Assembly: GCA_005884765.1 (NCBI GenBank)
Contig: VAZV01000132.1
Coordinates: forward strand, 1-64,000
Direction of reading: 5' to 3'
Source: Alphaproteobacteria bacterium
GTDB taxonomy: Bacteria > Pseudomonadota > Alphaproteobacteria > Rhizobiales > Xanthobacteraceae
Length of the DNA: 64,000 nucleotides
Of the stretch, positions 46,190-54,783 are shown piece after piece. Made by a program: the position numbers and the translations under genes. The notes below the pieces were generated by a model that was not told where the DNA came from, did not search any database, and was given only the letters and a program-made list of their open reading frames with translations. Within the stretch, counting starts at the first letter, position 1. Each line of letters starts with the position of its first letter.

Positions 46190-47533
46190 TTATGGAATGA
46201 CCACTTGCGGGCGCGAAGCGGACGATGGCGTTTTGCCGCGATCCTCATGCCTTGACCACCATTGGGCCACGGCTTGAACGACTTGGTCCCACAGCGGCGT
46301 CGGAAGGTCGGGGACCGCGATCCTGACCACGCAGCGATTGCGGGTGGTGTCGCGAAACCACTCCGCCGCGCCAAAATCGAAACCGAAGCTTCCCGCATGG
46401 CGCAACGGCAGTCCGGCCTTTTTCAGGTCGCCGCACAAGTCAGCCGCCATCTGCTTCGTCTACTGCTCGTCCAGCATTCGCGCCGGCGCCAGCGTGACAT
46501 AGAGTCCGTGGGCGAAGTGCAACTCCGCCGTTGAGCCGGGGAGGGCGGATGCAAAATGGTGCGCCGTACGTCTGCTGTTCCGCAAAATGGCCGCAACGCG
46601 CCTATCGGTCAGTGCCCGGTAGAGTTTCGTTCCAACATAGGGCGGGAAATGCGCCGGCAGCGCCGCGCCGCCGAACAGTCGGACCGCATTGCGCATTTCG
46701 CTGGCGAGATTCTCCAGCCGTTCCTGCTTCGCCGTCGCAACGCGCTCTTCGCCGGCAACGAAAACCGCGGAGCCGAGCCGGCCGTACTCCAACCCGAGAG
46801 AATCGAGCTTGGTGTGGCTGCGCACGAGCACGATGGGAAGCTCCCAACGGCGTGCCCAACGCAGAACCCGGCGGATTCGCCCCGAGCCGCTCGAGAAGCA
46901 GGTCGTATCGAAGATGACGAGATCGAGCTGCGGTCTGGCGCAACACAGTGTCGCCTCGAATGCGGTCACGGCCGCGCATGAATCGAACAAGAAAATTCGC
47001 AGTCGGGCCGCGCGAGACGCGACCTCGCCGGGTGAGCTTTTTAGCCGGACCAGGCGCAACTGCCGGGCATGGCCTTCGATCAGCTCTAACGTTTCGCCGT
47101 AGGAGCCGGGCAATACCAGGATGTCCGCGTCACGCATCAAGCGCACGGACGACAGCAGCAGCGCCGATATCGCCGCCATGCCGGACGACGTGTAGATGGT
47201 CTCGTTCGCCGCCGAGCGGTCGAATTGGTAAAAAGATGGGCCGCGCACTTCGAGGTCTGCGCGCTGATAATCGTAGTTGAACTCGAACGGCCCAACGCGT
47301 AGGCGATCCTGATGTGCCCAGGCAGTCTCCGTGAGCGCCCAATCGTGCAGCGCATGCTCGGCCTTCAGAGCTGCCGCAACGCGGAATTTCTGCTCAATCA
47401 CCTCAACAACCGAGACCGGACGCCGCAGCACCAAAGGAGAACCGAGGAAACTGTTCAGCAACGCCAGCTCCTCGTGCTTCCTGTCGAGATATGCCTCCAG
47501 CGTTTCCATGGCGGCCTCGATCGACCCCCGCAT
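46190..47533 (-). pseudogene. PLP-dependent (type I fold) enzyme interrupted by an in-frame TAG
   Basis: The frame is continuous from ATG 47533 to TAA 46190 except for one amber codon at 46460-46462. The first 357 residues show YTSSGMAAISALLLSS (phosphate-binding), VLPGSYGETLELIEG, IFDTTCFSSGSGRI and VRSHTKLDSLGLEYGRLG with probable PLP lysine K242, like cystathionine gamma-synthase-type enzymes. The 89 residues after the TAG (AGLPLRHAGSFGFDFG and CVVRIAVPD) fit the C-terminal domain of the same fold. It could be a nonsense-disrupted gene, a read-through product or a sequencing error. ATG 47509 is an alternative start. Confidence 0.7.
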
Positions 47534-47592
47534 GGGGATTAACGTGTCGGGAAGGGATTGGGTCCTCGGCCGCAGCCCGAATTGAAGAGCAG

Positions 47593-50217
47593 CTACTCGG
47601 CGGCTTGTCGCAGGTCTGCGCTCGGCGTCTCGGGGAAGGGCTTGATCTGTCGCGGGCGGCCCATCAGCACCGGCTGGAACAACACGGCCGCCGCCATGGT
47701 GCATATCAGCGCCAGGGCCATCATCTTGCCCATGCTCGACATGCCCGGATAATTCGAGGCCCACATGCTGCCGAACGCGATAGCGTTTGTCATCGCGCTG
47801 AACACGACAGCCCGCGTCAGCGTCGATTGCAGCAGGTTGGTCTTTCCGGCCCGCCACGCCATGATGTAATAGATCTTGAAGGCCACGCCGACACCGAGCA
47901 ATAGCGGCAACGCGACGATGTTCGCGAAATTGAGCGGAAGTCCCCAGATCACGGAAATCTCGAGCGTGACGGCGCCGGCGAGAAGCAGCGGGAACAGCGT
48001 CAAGAGGACGTCGGTGACACGCCTCAGTGCGATAATGAGCAGGATCGCGATGGCAATCAGCGCAAGGACGCCTGCCTCGATAAAGGCCGTCGTGACTGTT
48101 CTTCCGGACTCGTAATAGCTGACCGCGGCCCCTGCGGCCGACGGCTCGGCCCGAAGGACCGCGCGGGCGAACTTGCGCAGCACACTGACGTCCTTGGGGT
48201 CGCCCTTCGGAATCGCCTGAACGCGAGCCCGGCCGTCGGGCAACAACCAATCGCGAACCAGATTGGGCGGCAGTGTTTTGATCGTGACAGCTTCCGGTGC
48301 GAGACTCTTGCGCAGGCGCTCGAGGTCGTAGGTCAAGGGCGGCACGAGCGCGGTCGCGGCCTTGTTTCTGATAGCGGGGTCCGCGTCTGCGAGGCGCTTG
48401 AGCTGGTCCGCGACGTGGCGTGCCGCGTCGGCAGCGGTGCCCTTGGCATCGCCCGCAGCCTTGGAGAGGACGTCGGCGGCGCTACGGATCGCTGCGACAT
48501 TCTCCTGATCGCTCGGGGCAGGCTGCTGCCGTGGTGGATTGAGCGCGGCGTCGAGATTTTGCGATGCAGCGCGCAAGGCCGCGGTTTTCTGCTCCTGGTC
48601 GTCCGGCACGAAGCTGCTCAGCGTCAGGACGCGCGAGACTTCGGGAACGGCCGAGAGGCGCTTTGCTATGGCGTCGGCCTGTTCGAGTGACGGTGCCAGG
48701 ACTTCCGCATCATTGCCGATGGTTTGCGGGTCAGCCTGTAACCGACGATAGGTCACGACCGACGGCGAGTCCGGGTTTTGCAGATCGACAGGATTGAAGT
48801 CGAACGACAGATGCCACAGCAGCGGCGCGCCTGCCAACACCACGAGGACCGTGCCGGCGATGACCGCGATGCGATGCCGCTGCAGGAACTCATCCAGCGG
48901 AGCCAGCCGCTTGAATCCGACCGCGGCCGCTTCACCTGGCGGATTGAGCACCATCAGCATCGCGGGCACCAGCGTGATGCTGCAGGCGAAAGCAATCAGC
49001 ATCCCGCAACCCGCAATCAACCCGAGCTCGGAAAGGCCGCGATAACTGGTTGGCAGGAACGCGAAAAATCCGACCGCGGTGGCGGCCGCAGCCAGCGCCA
49101 GAGGTTTGCCGGCTTTTTGTGCCGCGCATCGCAATGCGATCGGCAACTCGCCGAGTTCGTGCCGTTCGCTGCGATATCGCACGCTGAATTGAATGCCGAA
49201 ATCGACGCCGAGGCCCACGAACAGCACGAAGAACGCGATCGAAATCAGATTGAAGGAGCCGACCATGGCAAGCCCAAGCGCGGCGGTCGCGGCAAGCCCG
49301 ACCATCAGGCTAAAGAACACCGCAACGATGATCCTCATCGAGCGGAGCGCCAGCCAAAGAACGATCAGGACCCCCAGCAGCGCCGTCAGCGTGTCGCGCA
49401 ACGCGCTGTTGCGGATCACCGAAAACTGGTCATCGTTCATCGGCACCTGGCCGGTGAGACTGACCGTGGCACCGAGCTTCTCCTTGAGCTGCAAATCCGC
49501 TGACGCATTGTGAATAGCTTGGCCGGCGGCGTGTCCGGGCTGCAGTGCCGTGAAGTCGAGCTTGGGCGCGACCTCGACGAAATGTCTTAATTGGTGAGCC
49601 GGCAGGGCGTGGCCTTCCAACAATTCCTGCCAGGAGAACGAGGCCGGTTTGCCCGAGAGGACGTCATCCAGGGTTCGATCCGCCAACGAGAGCGGCCACG
49701 CCAGTTGCTCAAGCTTGATCTGGCCGGACTGAACCGTTTGGGCCGCGACAGCGAGCGCCTTCATGATACCGCGAAGGCTCGGATCGCCGGCCAAGGTGGA
49801 GAGGATGGGGCGCGCATGGGCCAGCCCGTCGGCGCTTTTTTTGACGTCCGAAGTGGAGCCGAACAGCAGTCCATTGCGTTCGAAGAAAGCCCCGCTATCC
49901 GGCTGTCCCACGCTGCGAAACAGGTTCGGGTTCTTCGAAAGGGCCTCGGCAAGCTGGTTGGTCGCCATCTCGGCGTTTTCCGTTGTCGGCGCCTCGACGA
50001 CCGCCGAGATTCCATGCTGCGGAAATGACTGGTTGAGCTGTACCTGCCGCTCGTGCCAAGGCACATTTTGCGAGATCAGGCTTTCGACGTCGGTGTTGAT
50101 GGAAAAGCGCGCGACGTCGAACGCTGCCGTCCCCAGCATCAACAGTACCCCGGCGATGATGGTGATCCACCGGTGGCGCGCGCACAGATCAACAACTCGT
50201 ATGATGGCTCGGGTCAT
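47593..50217 (-). CDS. MMPL/RND-family transporter, HpnN-like
   Basis: An 874-residue inner-membrane exporter. A first membrane segment (ITIIAGVLLMLGTAAF) is followed by a large periplasmic domain, a bundle of five or six membrane segments with GLGVDFGIQFSVRYRSER, a second periplasmic domain rich in Ala/Gln, and a final bundle (LLLGVGVAFKIYYIMAW). This is the HpnN layout used to move hopanoid lipids to the outer membrane in Rhodopseudomonas and Bradyrhizobium. ATG 50217 is the start; upstream residues are spurious. It is next to the PLP-fold gene (59 bases) and divergent from the radical SAM gene. Confidence 0.88.
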   Translation of the reverse strand: MTRAIIRVVDLCARHRWITIIAGVLLMLGTAAFDVARFSINTDVESLISQNVPWHERQVQLNQSFPQHGISAVVEAPTTENAEMATNQLAEALSKNPNLFRSVGQPDSGAFFERNGLLFGSTSDVKKSADGLAHARPILSTLAGDPSLRGIMKALAVAAQTVQSGQIKLEQLAWPLSLADRTLDDVLSGKPASFSWQELLEGHALPAHQLRHFVEVAPKLDFTALQPGHAAGQAIHNASADLQLKEKLGATVSLTGQVPMNDDQFSVIRNSALRDTLTALLGVLIVLWLALRSMRIIVAVFFSLMVGLAATAALGLAMVGSFNLISIAFFVLFVGLGVDFGIQFSVRYRSERHELGELPIALRCAAQKAGKPLALAAAATAVGFFAFLPTSYRGLSELGLIAGCGMLIAFACSITLVPAMLMVLNPPGEAAAVGFKRLAPLDEFLQRHRIAVIAGTVLVVLAGAPLLWHLSFDFNPVDLQNPDSPSVVTYRRLQADPQTIGNDAEVLAPSLEQADAIAKRLSAVPEVSRVLTLSSFVPDDQEQKTAALRAASQNLDAALNPPRQQPAPSDQENVAAIRSAADVLSKAAGDAKGTAADAARHVADQLKRLADADPAIRNKAATALVPPLTYDLERLRKSLAPEAVTIKTLPPNLVRDWLLPDGRARVQAIPKGDPKDVSVLRKFARAVLRAEPSAAGAAVSYYESGRTVTTAFIEAGVLALIAIAILLIIALRRVTDVLLTLFPLLLAGAVTLEISVIWGLPLNFANIVALPLLLGVGVAFKIYYIMAWRAGKTNLLQSTLTRAVVFSAMTNAIAFGSMWASNYPGMSSMGKMMALALICTMAAAVLFQPVLMGRPRQIKPFPETPSADLRQAAE

Positions 50218-50473
50218 TGTTTCGCCGCGATCAATTCGAAGGAAACCGTCGTCCGATCCGGTCGTCCGATGCATCGGCAGCGCCGACGGAACTCCGCTTC
50301 TGAGCAATCACGATCAACCAGCAGAGATCGTCGATGTTCCCCGTGACCTTTGGTCGTGCCCGATCCAGGAACACCGGGACCTGATTCAATCCGCAACAAC
50401 CTCAAGAGCTGATGTATTTCAATGGTTCCGGCCCATCTTGGATTTCCTCGACGCAAAAACTATACTCCGGCGC

Positions 50474-51508
50474 ATGAGGACGAACGCGAACCTTGAACTC
50501 GACGCCGGCATCAAGACATTTGCCTCGGGCCTCCTGCCGGATTTGATAGCCGCGCTGCGCCGCAGCCGTAAGGGCGACCTCTTGGCCGTGATCAGCGGCG
50601 ATCCAAGCATCGGCCCCGAGCTCGAGGCATGGTGTCGCTTTACCCGCAATAGCTTGGTCGACATCGCAATCGAACAAGGTCGCACCCGCTGGGTGCTCCG
50701 GTACGGAGAGGCTCCTGCGAACGTCGGAGAGGAGCGGCCTGTCGGCTCGCGCCTATGGCTCTACACCAACTTCGACTGCAACCTGAGCTGCGATTATTGC
50801 TGTGTGCGATCGTCACCCAAAGCTCCGCGGCGCGCTCTTGGTATCGAGCGGGTCCGGCGGATCGCCGTCGAGTCGGCGGAGCTCGGCCTGAGTGAGATTT
50901 TTGTCACCGGCGGTGAGCCATTTATGCTCCCCGATATTGGCGAGATCCTCGCCGCCTGCGCTGCGGCGGCGCCGACCACGGTCCTCACCAACGGCATGCT
51001 GTTTGCGGGGCGCCGGCTCGAAACGCTGCGCTCGTTGCGGCGCGAGCGCGTCACCTTGCAGATTAGCCTCGACAGTCCGACGCCGGAGCGCCACGACAGT
51101 CATCGTGGAAAGGGGACATGGTTACGCGCCTGGAAAGGAATCGAGCGGGCGCGCGCCGAAGGATTCCGGGTGCGATTGGCGGCGACAGTGTCAACCAACG
51201 CGGAGGCTGAGGAATTCCGCAGCTTCCTTGACGCCCATCACGTCGGCGAGGAGAACCGGGTGATCAGGCGAATTGCCCTGCGAGGCTCCGCCGCACAGGG
51301 CATCGCCTTGGCAAGGGCAGACCTGGTTCCCGAGGTGACGATTACGGCGGAAGGGGTGTTTTGGCATCCGGTCGGAGCCGAGGATACCGACCTTTTGGTC
51401 AGCCGCGAAATCTTTCCACTCGCCGAGTCGTTCGCGGCTGTGCGCCGCGCCTTCGATCGCGAATATGAGCATCAGCGCCAGTTGGCTAGGATCTTTAATT
51501 GCGCTTGA
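50474..51508 (+). CDS. radical SAM protein with N-terminal TusA-like domain
   Basis: 344 residues from ATG 50474. Residues 7-77 (LELDAGIKTFASGLL, GDLLAVISGDPSIGPELEAW, NSLVDIAIEQG) match the TusA/SirA sulfur-carrier fold, but the CPxP cysteine is missing, so the domain cannot carry sulfur in the usual way. Residues 95 onward are a radical SAM domain: C102, C106 and C109 in CNLSCDYC bind the Fe-S cluster, then FVTGGEPFMLP and LQISLDSPTPERHD. No C-terminal SPASM cysteines were seen. The enzyme probably modifies a small molecule or carrier; the substrate is unknown. Confidence 0.85.
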   Translation: MRTNANLELDAGIKTFASGLLPDLIAALRRSRKGDLLAVISGDPSIGPELEAWCRFTRNSLVDIAIEQGRTRWVLRYGEAPANVGEERPVGSRLWLYTNFDCNLSCDYCCVRSSPKAPRRALGIERVRRIAVESAELGLSEIFVTGGEPFMLPDIGEILAACAAAAPTTVLTNGMLFAGRRLETLRSLRRERVTLQISLDSPTPERHDSHRGKGTWLRAWKGIERARAEGFRVRLAATVSTNAEAEEFRSFLDAHHVGEENRVIRRIALRGSAAQGIALARADLVPEVTITAEGVFWHPVGAEDTDLLVSREIFPLAESFAAVRRAFDREYEHQRQLARIFNCA

Positions 51509-51558
51509 CGATGGCTGAGAGTGCGCGTCGGACCGAAGCAGATATTCGCTCCTTGCAG

Positions 51559-52404
51559 TTAAGCCGAAGGTCGCGTCAAAAAGCCTTGTTGCGCCGATGC
51601 TTCCCTCAACTCGGCATACGCTTCAAGCTGCGGCGCTATCCATTGGCGCAGTCCTTCCGCCTCGAGCACCGTGCGATGCGCCGGGTTGTCGTAGCTCATC
51701 GCGAACAGCGCTTTGGCAAACTGCTGCTCCAGCGCGGGGTCCAGATCGAAGCGGGCCGTGAACATGCAGTGATTATAGGGCAGTGAGGTCCAGACCTCGG
51801 TCAGCGCACCTTCCGGCACCAGACGCCCGGCACGCACGGCGTGCCAGAAGGGGCTGCCGATTGCTCCGGCATCGGCGCGGCCGTCAAGGACCGCGCGAAC
51901 GACATCGGACTCGCTAACGCCCGTGTCACCGTGCTTGCCGACGTCGCTGTTGAAGCGCAGCGTTTGGTAGTCTTTCCCCTCAACCAGTCCCTCGCGCTGC
52001 AGAAAGTAAACCGGGAGGATTGCCGCATGGCCGCTGTCGCGGCTGCCAAGGGCCAGGGTGCGGTTTTTGAGATCCGCAAGCGTAGCGACCGGCCCACCGG
52101 TGACCGCGACGATCCTGGTCGTCCAGCCGACATCCGTATCGCGCATCGCGATAGGCCGGCAACGGCGGTCGCTCCAGGCATCGGCCTGGATAAAGGCGAG
52201 GTTGGTATTCCATCCGATGTCGATCCGCGGCAGCGGCTCGCCGGGCAAGGCCAGGAGGGCTGCGACCTGCGCCTCGTAGCTCTGAAACAGCACCACCTCG
52301 ACAGGCAGCCGCGCCTCCTCGTGGAAGTACCGCCGCATGCCCTCCCAGATACCGACCACCTTCGGATCATATGCGACGGCACCTATCCAGATTGTCCGGC
52401 TCAT
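51559..52404 (-). CDS. PhnD-like phosphate/phosphonate-binding protein without signal peptide
   Basis: A 281-residue protein with the PhnD/periplasmic-binding type 2 fold: WIGAVAYDPKVVGIWEGMRR, FQSYEAQVAALLALPG, NRTLALGSRDSGHAAILPVY and GVSESDVVRAVLDGRADAGA. Unlike true PhnD it begins directly with the fold (MSRTIWIGAVAY), without any export signal, so it is probably cytoplasmic. No permease or ATPase lies nearby. It may bind or act on an anionic intermediate of the local pathway, as some PhnD homologues do. It lies 83 bases downstream of the acyl-CoA dehydrogenase gene on the same strand. Confidence 0.8.
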   Translation of the reverse strand: MSRTIWIGAVAYDPKVVGIWEGMRRYFHEEARLPVEVVLFQSYEAQVAALLALPGEPLPRIDIGWNTNLAFIQADAWSDRRCRPIAMRDTDVGWTTRIVAVTGGPVATLADLKNRTLALGSRDSGHAAILPVYFLQREGLVEGKDYQTLRFNSDVGKHGDTGVSESDVVRAVLDGRADAGAIGSPFWHAVRAGRLVPEGALTEVWTSLPYNHCMFTARFDLDPALEQQFAKALFAMSYDNPAHRTVLEAEGLRQWIAPQLEAYAELREASAQQGFLTRPSA

Positions 52405-52486
52405 GATTGCTTCTCGCTGTCACCCTCGACGTTCAACTACGATCAATCCGATCCGAGCGCGGCCAGCCGCCGCAGCGCTCCCGCGC

Positions 52487-53632
52487 TCAGAACAGCGGTA
52501 TTCCCAAAACGGCTTTGCCGATGAATTCGCGCAGAACGTCGCCGGTCGGCGCCATAACAGCGCCCGCATGGGCATCGCGGAACAATCGCTCGATCGACAG
52601 ATGCTTTGAAAACGCAGCGCCTCCGCATGCCCGCATCGCCGCCGAGGTGACCGCGATAGCAACATCACCCGCCGACGCCTTGCTCTCAAGCACGCGCAGC
52701 ATGGTGGTATCTCGGGGCCGCTCAAGGTGATCGACCAGATCGTCGACGCGCGCCGCAAGCCCATCGGTGTCGATCTGCATCGTCGCAAGCTGCGCGCGAA
52801 GCGTCGGCAGGCTCTCTCCGAGGCTTTGGCCCAAATGCTCGAAGCGAGCGCTCTTGAGATGAGCCGCGGTCTCCGCCACCGCGGCCCGGCAAAGGCCCAG
52901 CGCCACCGCCGACGTTCCGAGGTTGAACAGTGGAAGCACGATTTCCAGCATCGCCTTGAAGCCGGCGCCGTCATCCGTCAGCTGCAGACCCGGCTCGACC
53001 TCGCAATCCTCGAGGGTCATCGGCGCGGAAGCATTGGCGCGCATGCCAAGACCGTCCCATGGGCCGGCGATCGACAGTCCGCTCGCACCACTGGCGAAGA
53101 GGTAGAGCGTCGAATCGGTCGGGCTCTTCCCCTCAGGCGCCAGGGCCGAGACGACATAGCTTTGCGCGTGACCGGCGCTGGTCACCCACGATTTCTTCGC
53201 CGTGATGCGCACCTTGGCGCCGTTGCGATTTGCCCGCGAGACGGGCGCCCAGAAGTGGCTGCGCGACCCGGCTTCGCTGAATGCCAGGGTGGTGAGGTGT
53301 CGGCCGGCCGAAATGTCTTTTAGCGTCTGCGCGACTGTGGCACCCGGACGGGCCGCTGCGATCGTCGCGGTGGCGCACATGTGCATCAAATAAACCATCG
53401 CAGCGGACGCATCCGCTTCTGCGAGCGTCGCGACCACGGCCGCGAAGGTCCGCGGGCCCAGGGCCGAGCCGCCCATCTCGGTGGGCAGCATGATCCCCAG
53501 CAATCCGGCGGGACCGAGCGCCGCAACTGCCTCGGAGGAAAATCGGGCTTCTTTGTCGTTTCGCTTGGCCGCTGGCGCGAGGATGCGATCGGCGATCTCC
53601 TTGGCATTCGAAACTGCGGTCTCGTGATTCAT
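52487..53632 (-). CDS. acyl-CoA dehydrogenase family flavoprotein
   Basis: A 381-residue FAD enzyme with the normal domain order: an N-terminal helical domain (AALGPAGLLGIMLPTEMGGS), a middle beta-domain (TLAFSEAGSRSHFW, ITAKKSWVTSAGHAQSYVVS) and a C-terminal helical domain (RACGGAAFSKHLSIERLFRD, AHAGAVMAPTGDVLREFIGK). The C-terminal RDA..G..MAPT matches acyl-CoA dehydrogenase-like enzymes that often act on non-fatty-acid substrates. It leads the PhnD-like gene. Confidence 0.88.
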   Translation of the reverse strand: MNHETAVSNAKEIADRILAPAAKRNDKEARFSSEAVAALGPAGLLGIMLPTEMGGSALGPRTFAAVVATLAEADASAAMVYLMHMCATATIAAARPGATVAQTLKDISAGRHLTTLAFSEAGSRSHFWAPVSRANRNGAKVRITAKKSWVTSAGHAQSYVVSALAPEGKSPTDSTLYLFASGASGLSIAGPWDGLGMRANASAPMTLEDCEVEPGLQLTDDGAGFKAMLEIVLPLFNLGTSAVALGLCRAAVAETAAHLKSARFEHLGQSLGESLPTLRAQLATMQIDTDGLAARVDDLVDHLERPRDTTMLRVLESKASAGDVAIAVTSAAMRACGGAAFSKHLSIERLFRDAHAGAVMAPTGDVLREFIGKAVLGIPLF

Positions 53633-54078
53633 GACGGCCCTCGATAACCACGTTGAAAAAGTCGAACCCGCTTATGTTCACGACTGATGCTATGCGATCC
53701 GCCGCACCGGATCAACACGACCAGCTTGAGGCATAGCAAGCTCCAGTACCAGCAGCGGGTGCGGGCATTGGACTTGTCATAGATATCCGACATCAGTACG
53801 CCATTGAAGGCCACCTTGTTACATCACGCGCGTCTAAATTCTCGTGATGTCGTGACACCGCTTGTCTCTTCCAGCTGCGAGCTGTGGCTCGCAGCCAATC
53901 GGCGGCGCTTGCTCGCTGTCGACGAGAACGCTACCAATGACCGGACACAGCGTAACGAGGTTCGTCTGGTGATGGTGGTCAATGACGGCGGAGTCCCGCG
54001 CATCCTCGCGCAAAAACATGACACGGAGCCGTCCGCGTCCGCCATCGCCACTGGTTGCCTGCGATCCCGGCTGCTGCC
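53633..54078. other. divergent spacer without supported gene
   Basis: 445 bases between the leftward acyl-CoA dehydrogenase and the rightward transferase operon. Several short frames exist on both strands, but none has a recognisable domain or a good start. Both promoters probably lie here. No operator could be defined. Confidence 0.5.
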
Positions 54079-54783
54079 GTGAGCGTCGCGGCGATCGGAA
54101 TCATATGCAAGGCGCCAGAGCCCGGCCGCTCAAAGACGCGGCTTGCCGCGGCCGTTGGCGAGGCTGCCGCCTGCGAGCTCTCTGCCTGCTTTCTGCGCGA
54201 TGTCGCCGCGGCAATCGAGGCCGTACCGGGGGTGCTCGGCAGGCGCGGCTACGGCGTCTATGCTCCGGCGGGAGCAGAACGCATCATGCGGCAGCTACTT
54301 CCGGCAGGGTTCGGATTGTTACTCCAGGCCGGCGATGATCTCGGCCACGTGCTGCTCGGCGCGACGCGCGCCCTCCTTGGTGCCGGACACGATTGTGTCC
54401 TGCTCGTCAATGGCGACAGCCCGACATTGCCGACCCGTTTGCTGGTGCAGGCTCTTGATGCCCTGCGTGAGCCGGGAGACAGGATGGTGCTTGGGCCGGC
54501 GAGCGACGGCGGCTATTATCTCATCGGCCTGAAACGCCCGCATCCGCAGTTGTTCACGCAGATCGCGTGGGGAACGGAAATCGTGGCCCGCAGTACGTGC
54601 GAGCGCGCTGCAGACATCGGACTTGCGACGGCGCTGCTTCCGGAATGGTACGATGTCGACGACATTGAAACCTTGCGTTGGCTGCAGGACGAACTGGCCG
54701 GCCATTCGACCCGCTTTCGCGCCGGCGGATTGGCTTTAGCGAGCCGGGCCTTTCTCAAGGCCGCGCCGCAGATAGGTCCGTGA
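54079..54783 (+). CDS. TIGR04282-type glycosyltransferase (DUF2064, radical SAM-associated)
   Basis: About 234 residues from GTG 54079; TTG 54055 is possible. Motifs: KAPEPGRSKTRLAAAVGEAA, LLVNGDSPTLPTRLL with the metal-binding Asp, and GPASDGGYYLIGLKRP, the signature of the DUF2064/TIGR04282 family, first noted next to radical SAM proteins (rSAM/selenodomain-associated transferase 1) and later in arsenosugar loci. The fold is nucleotide-diphospho-sugar transferase. Its TGA overlaps the next gene's GTG. Confidence 0.85.
   Translation: MSVAAIGIICKAPEPGRSKTRLAAAVGEAAACELSACFLRDVAAAIEAVPGVLGRRGYGVYAPAGAERIMRQLLPAGFGLLLQAGDDLGHVLLGATRALLGAGHDCVLLVNGDSPTLPTRLLVQALDALREPGDRMVLGPASDGGYYLIGLKRPHPQLFTQIAWGTEIVARSTCERAADIGLATALLPEWYDVDDIETLRWLQDELAGHSTRFRAGGLALASRAFLKAAPQIGP

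Noticed and set aside
47534..48250. Long minus-strand open extension upstream of the PLP-fold gene
   Set aside because: It lies inside the RND transporter gene in another frame, and its residues are Arg/Ala/His-rich without any fold. The real start is near 47533.
49763..50473. Upstream extension of the radical SAM frame
   Set aside because: It overlaps the RND gene on the other strand. The TusA-like domain begins right after ATG 50474, which is the better start.
53633..54078. Possible small gene between the acyl-CoA dehydrogenase and the transferase operon
   Set aside because: Frames on both strands overlap each other and none shows a domain or convincing start.
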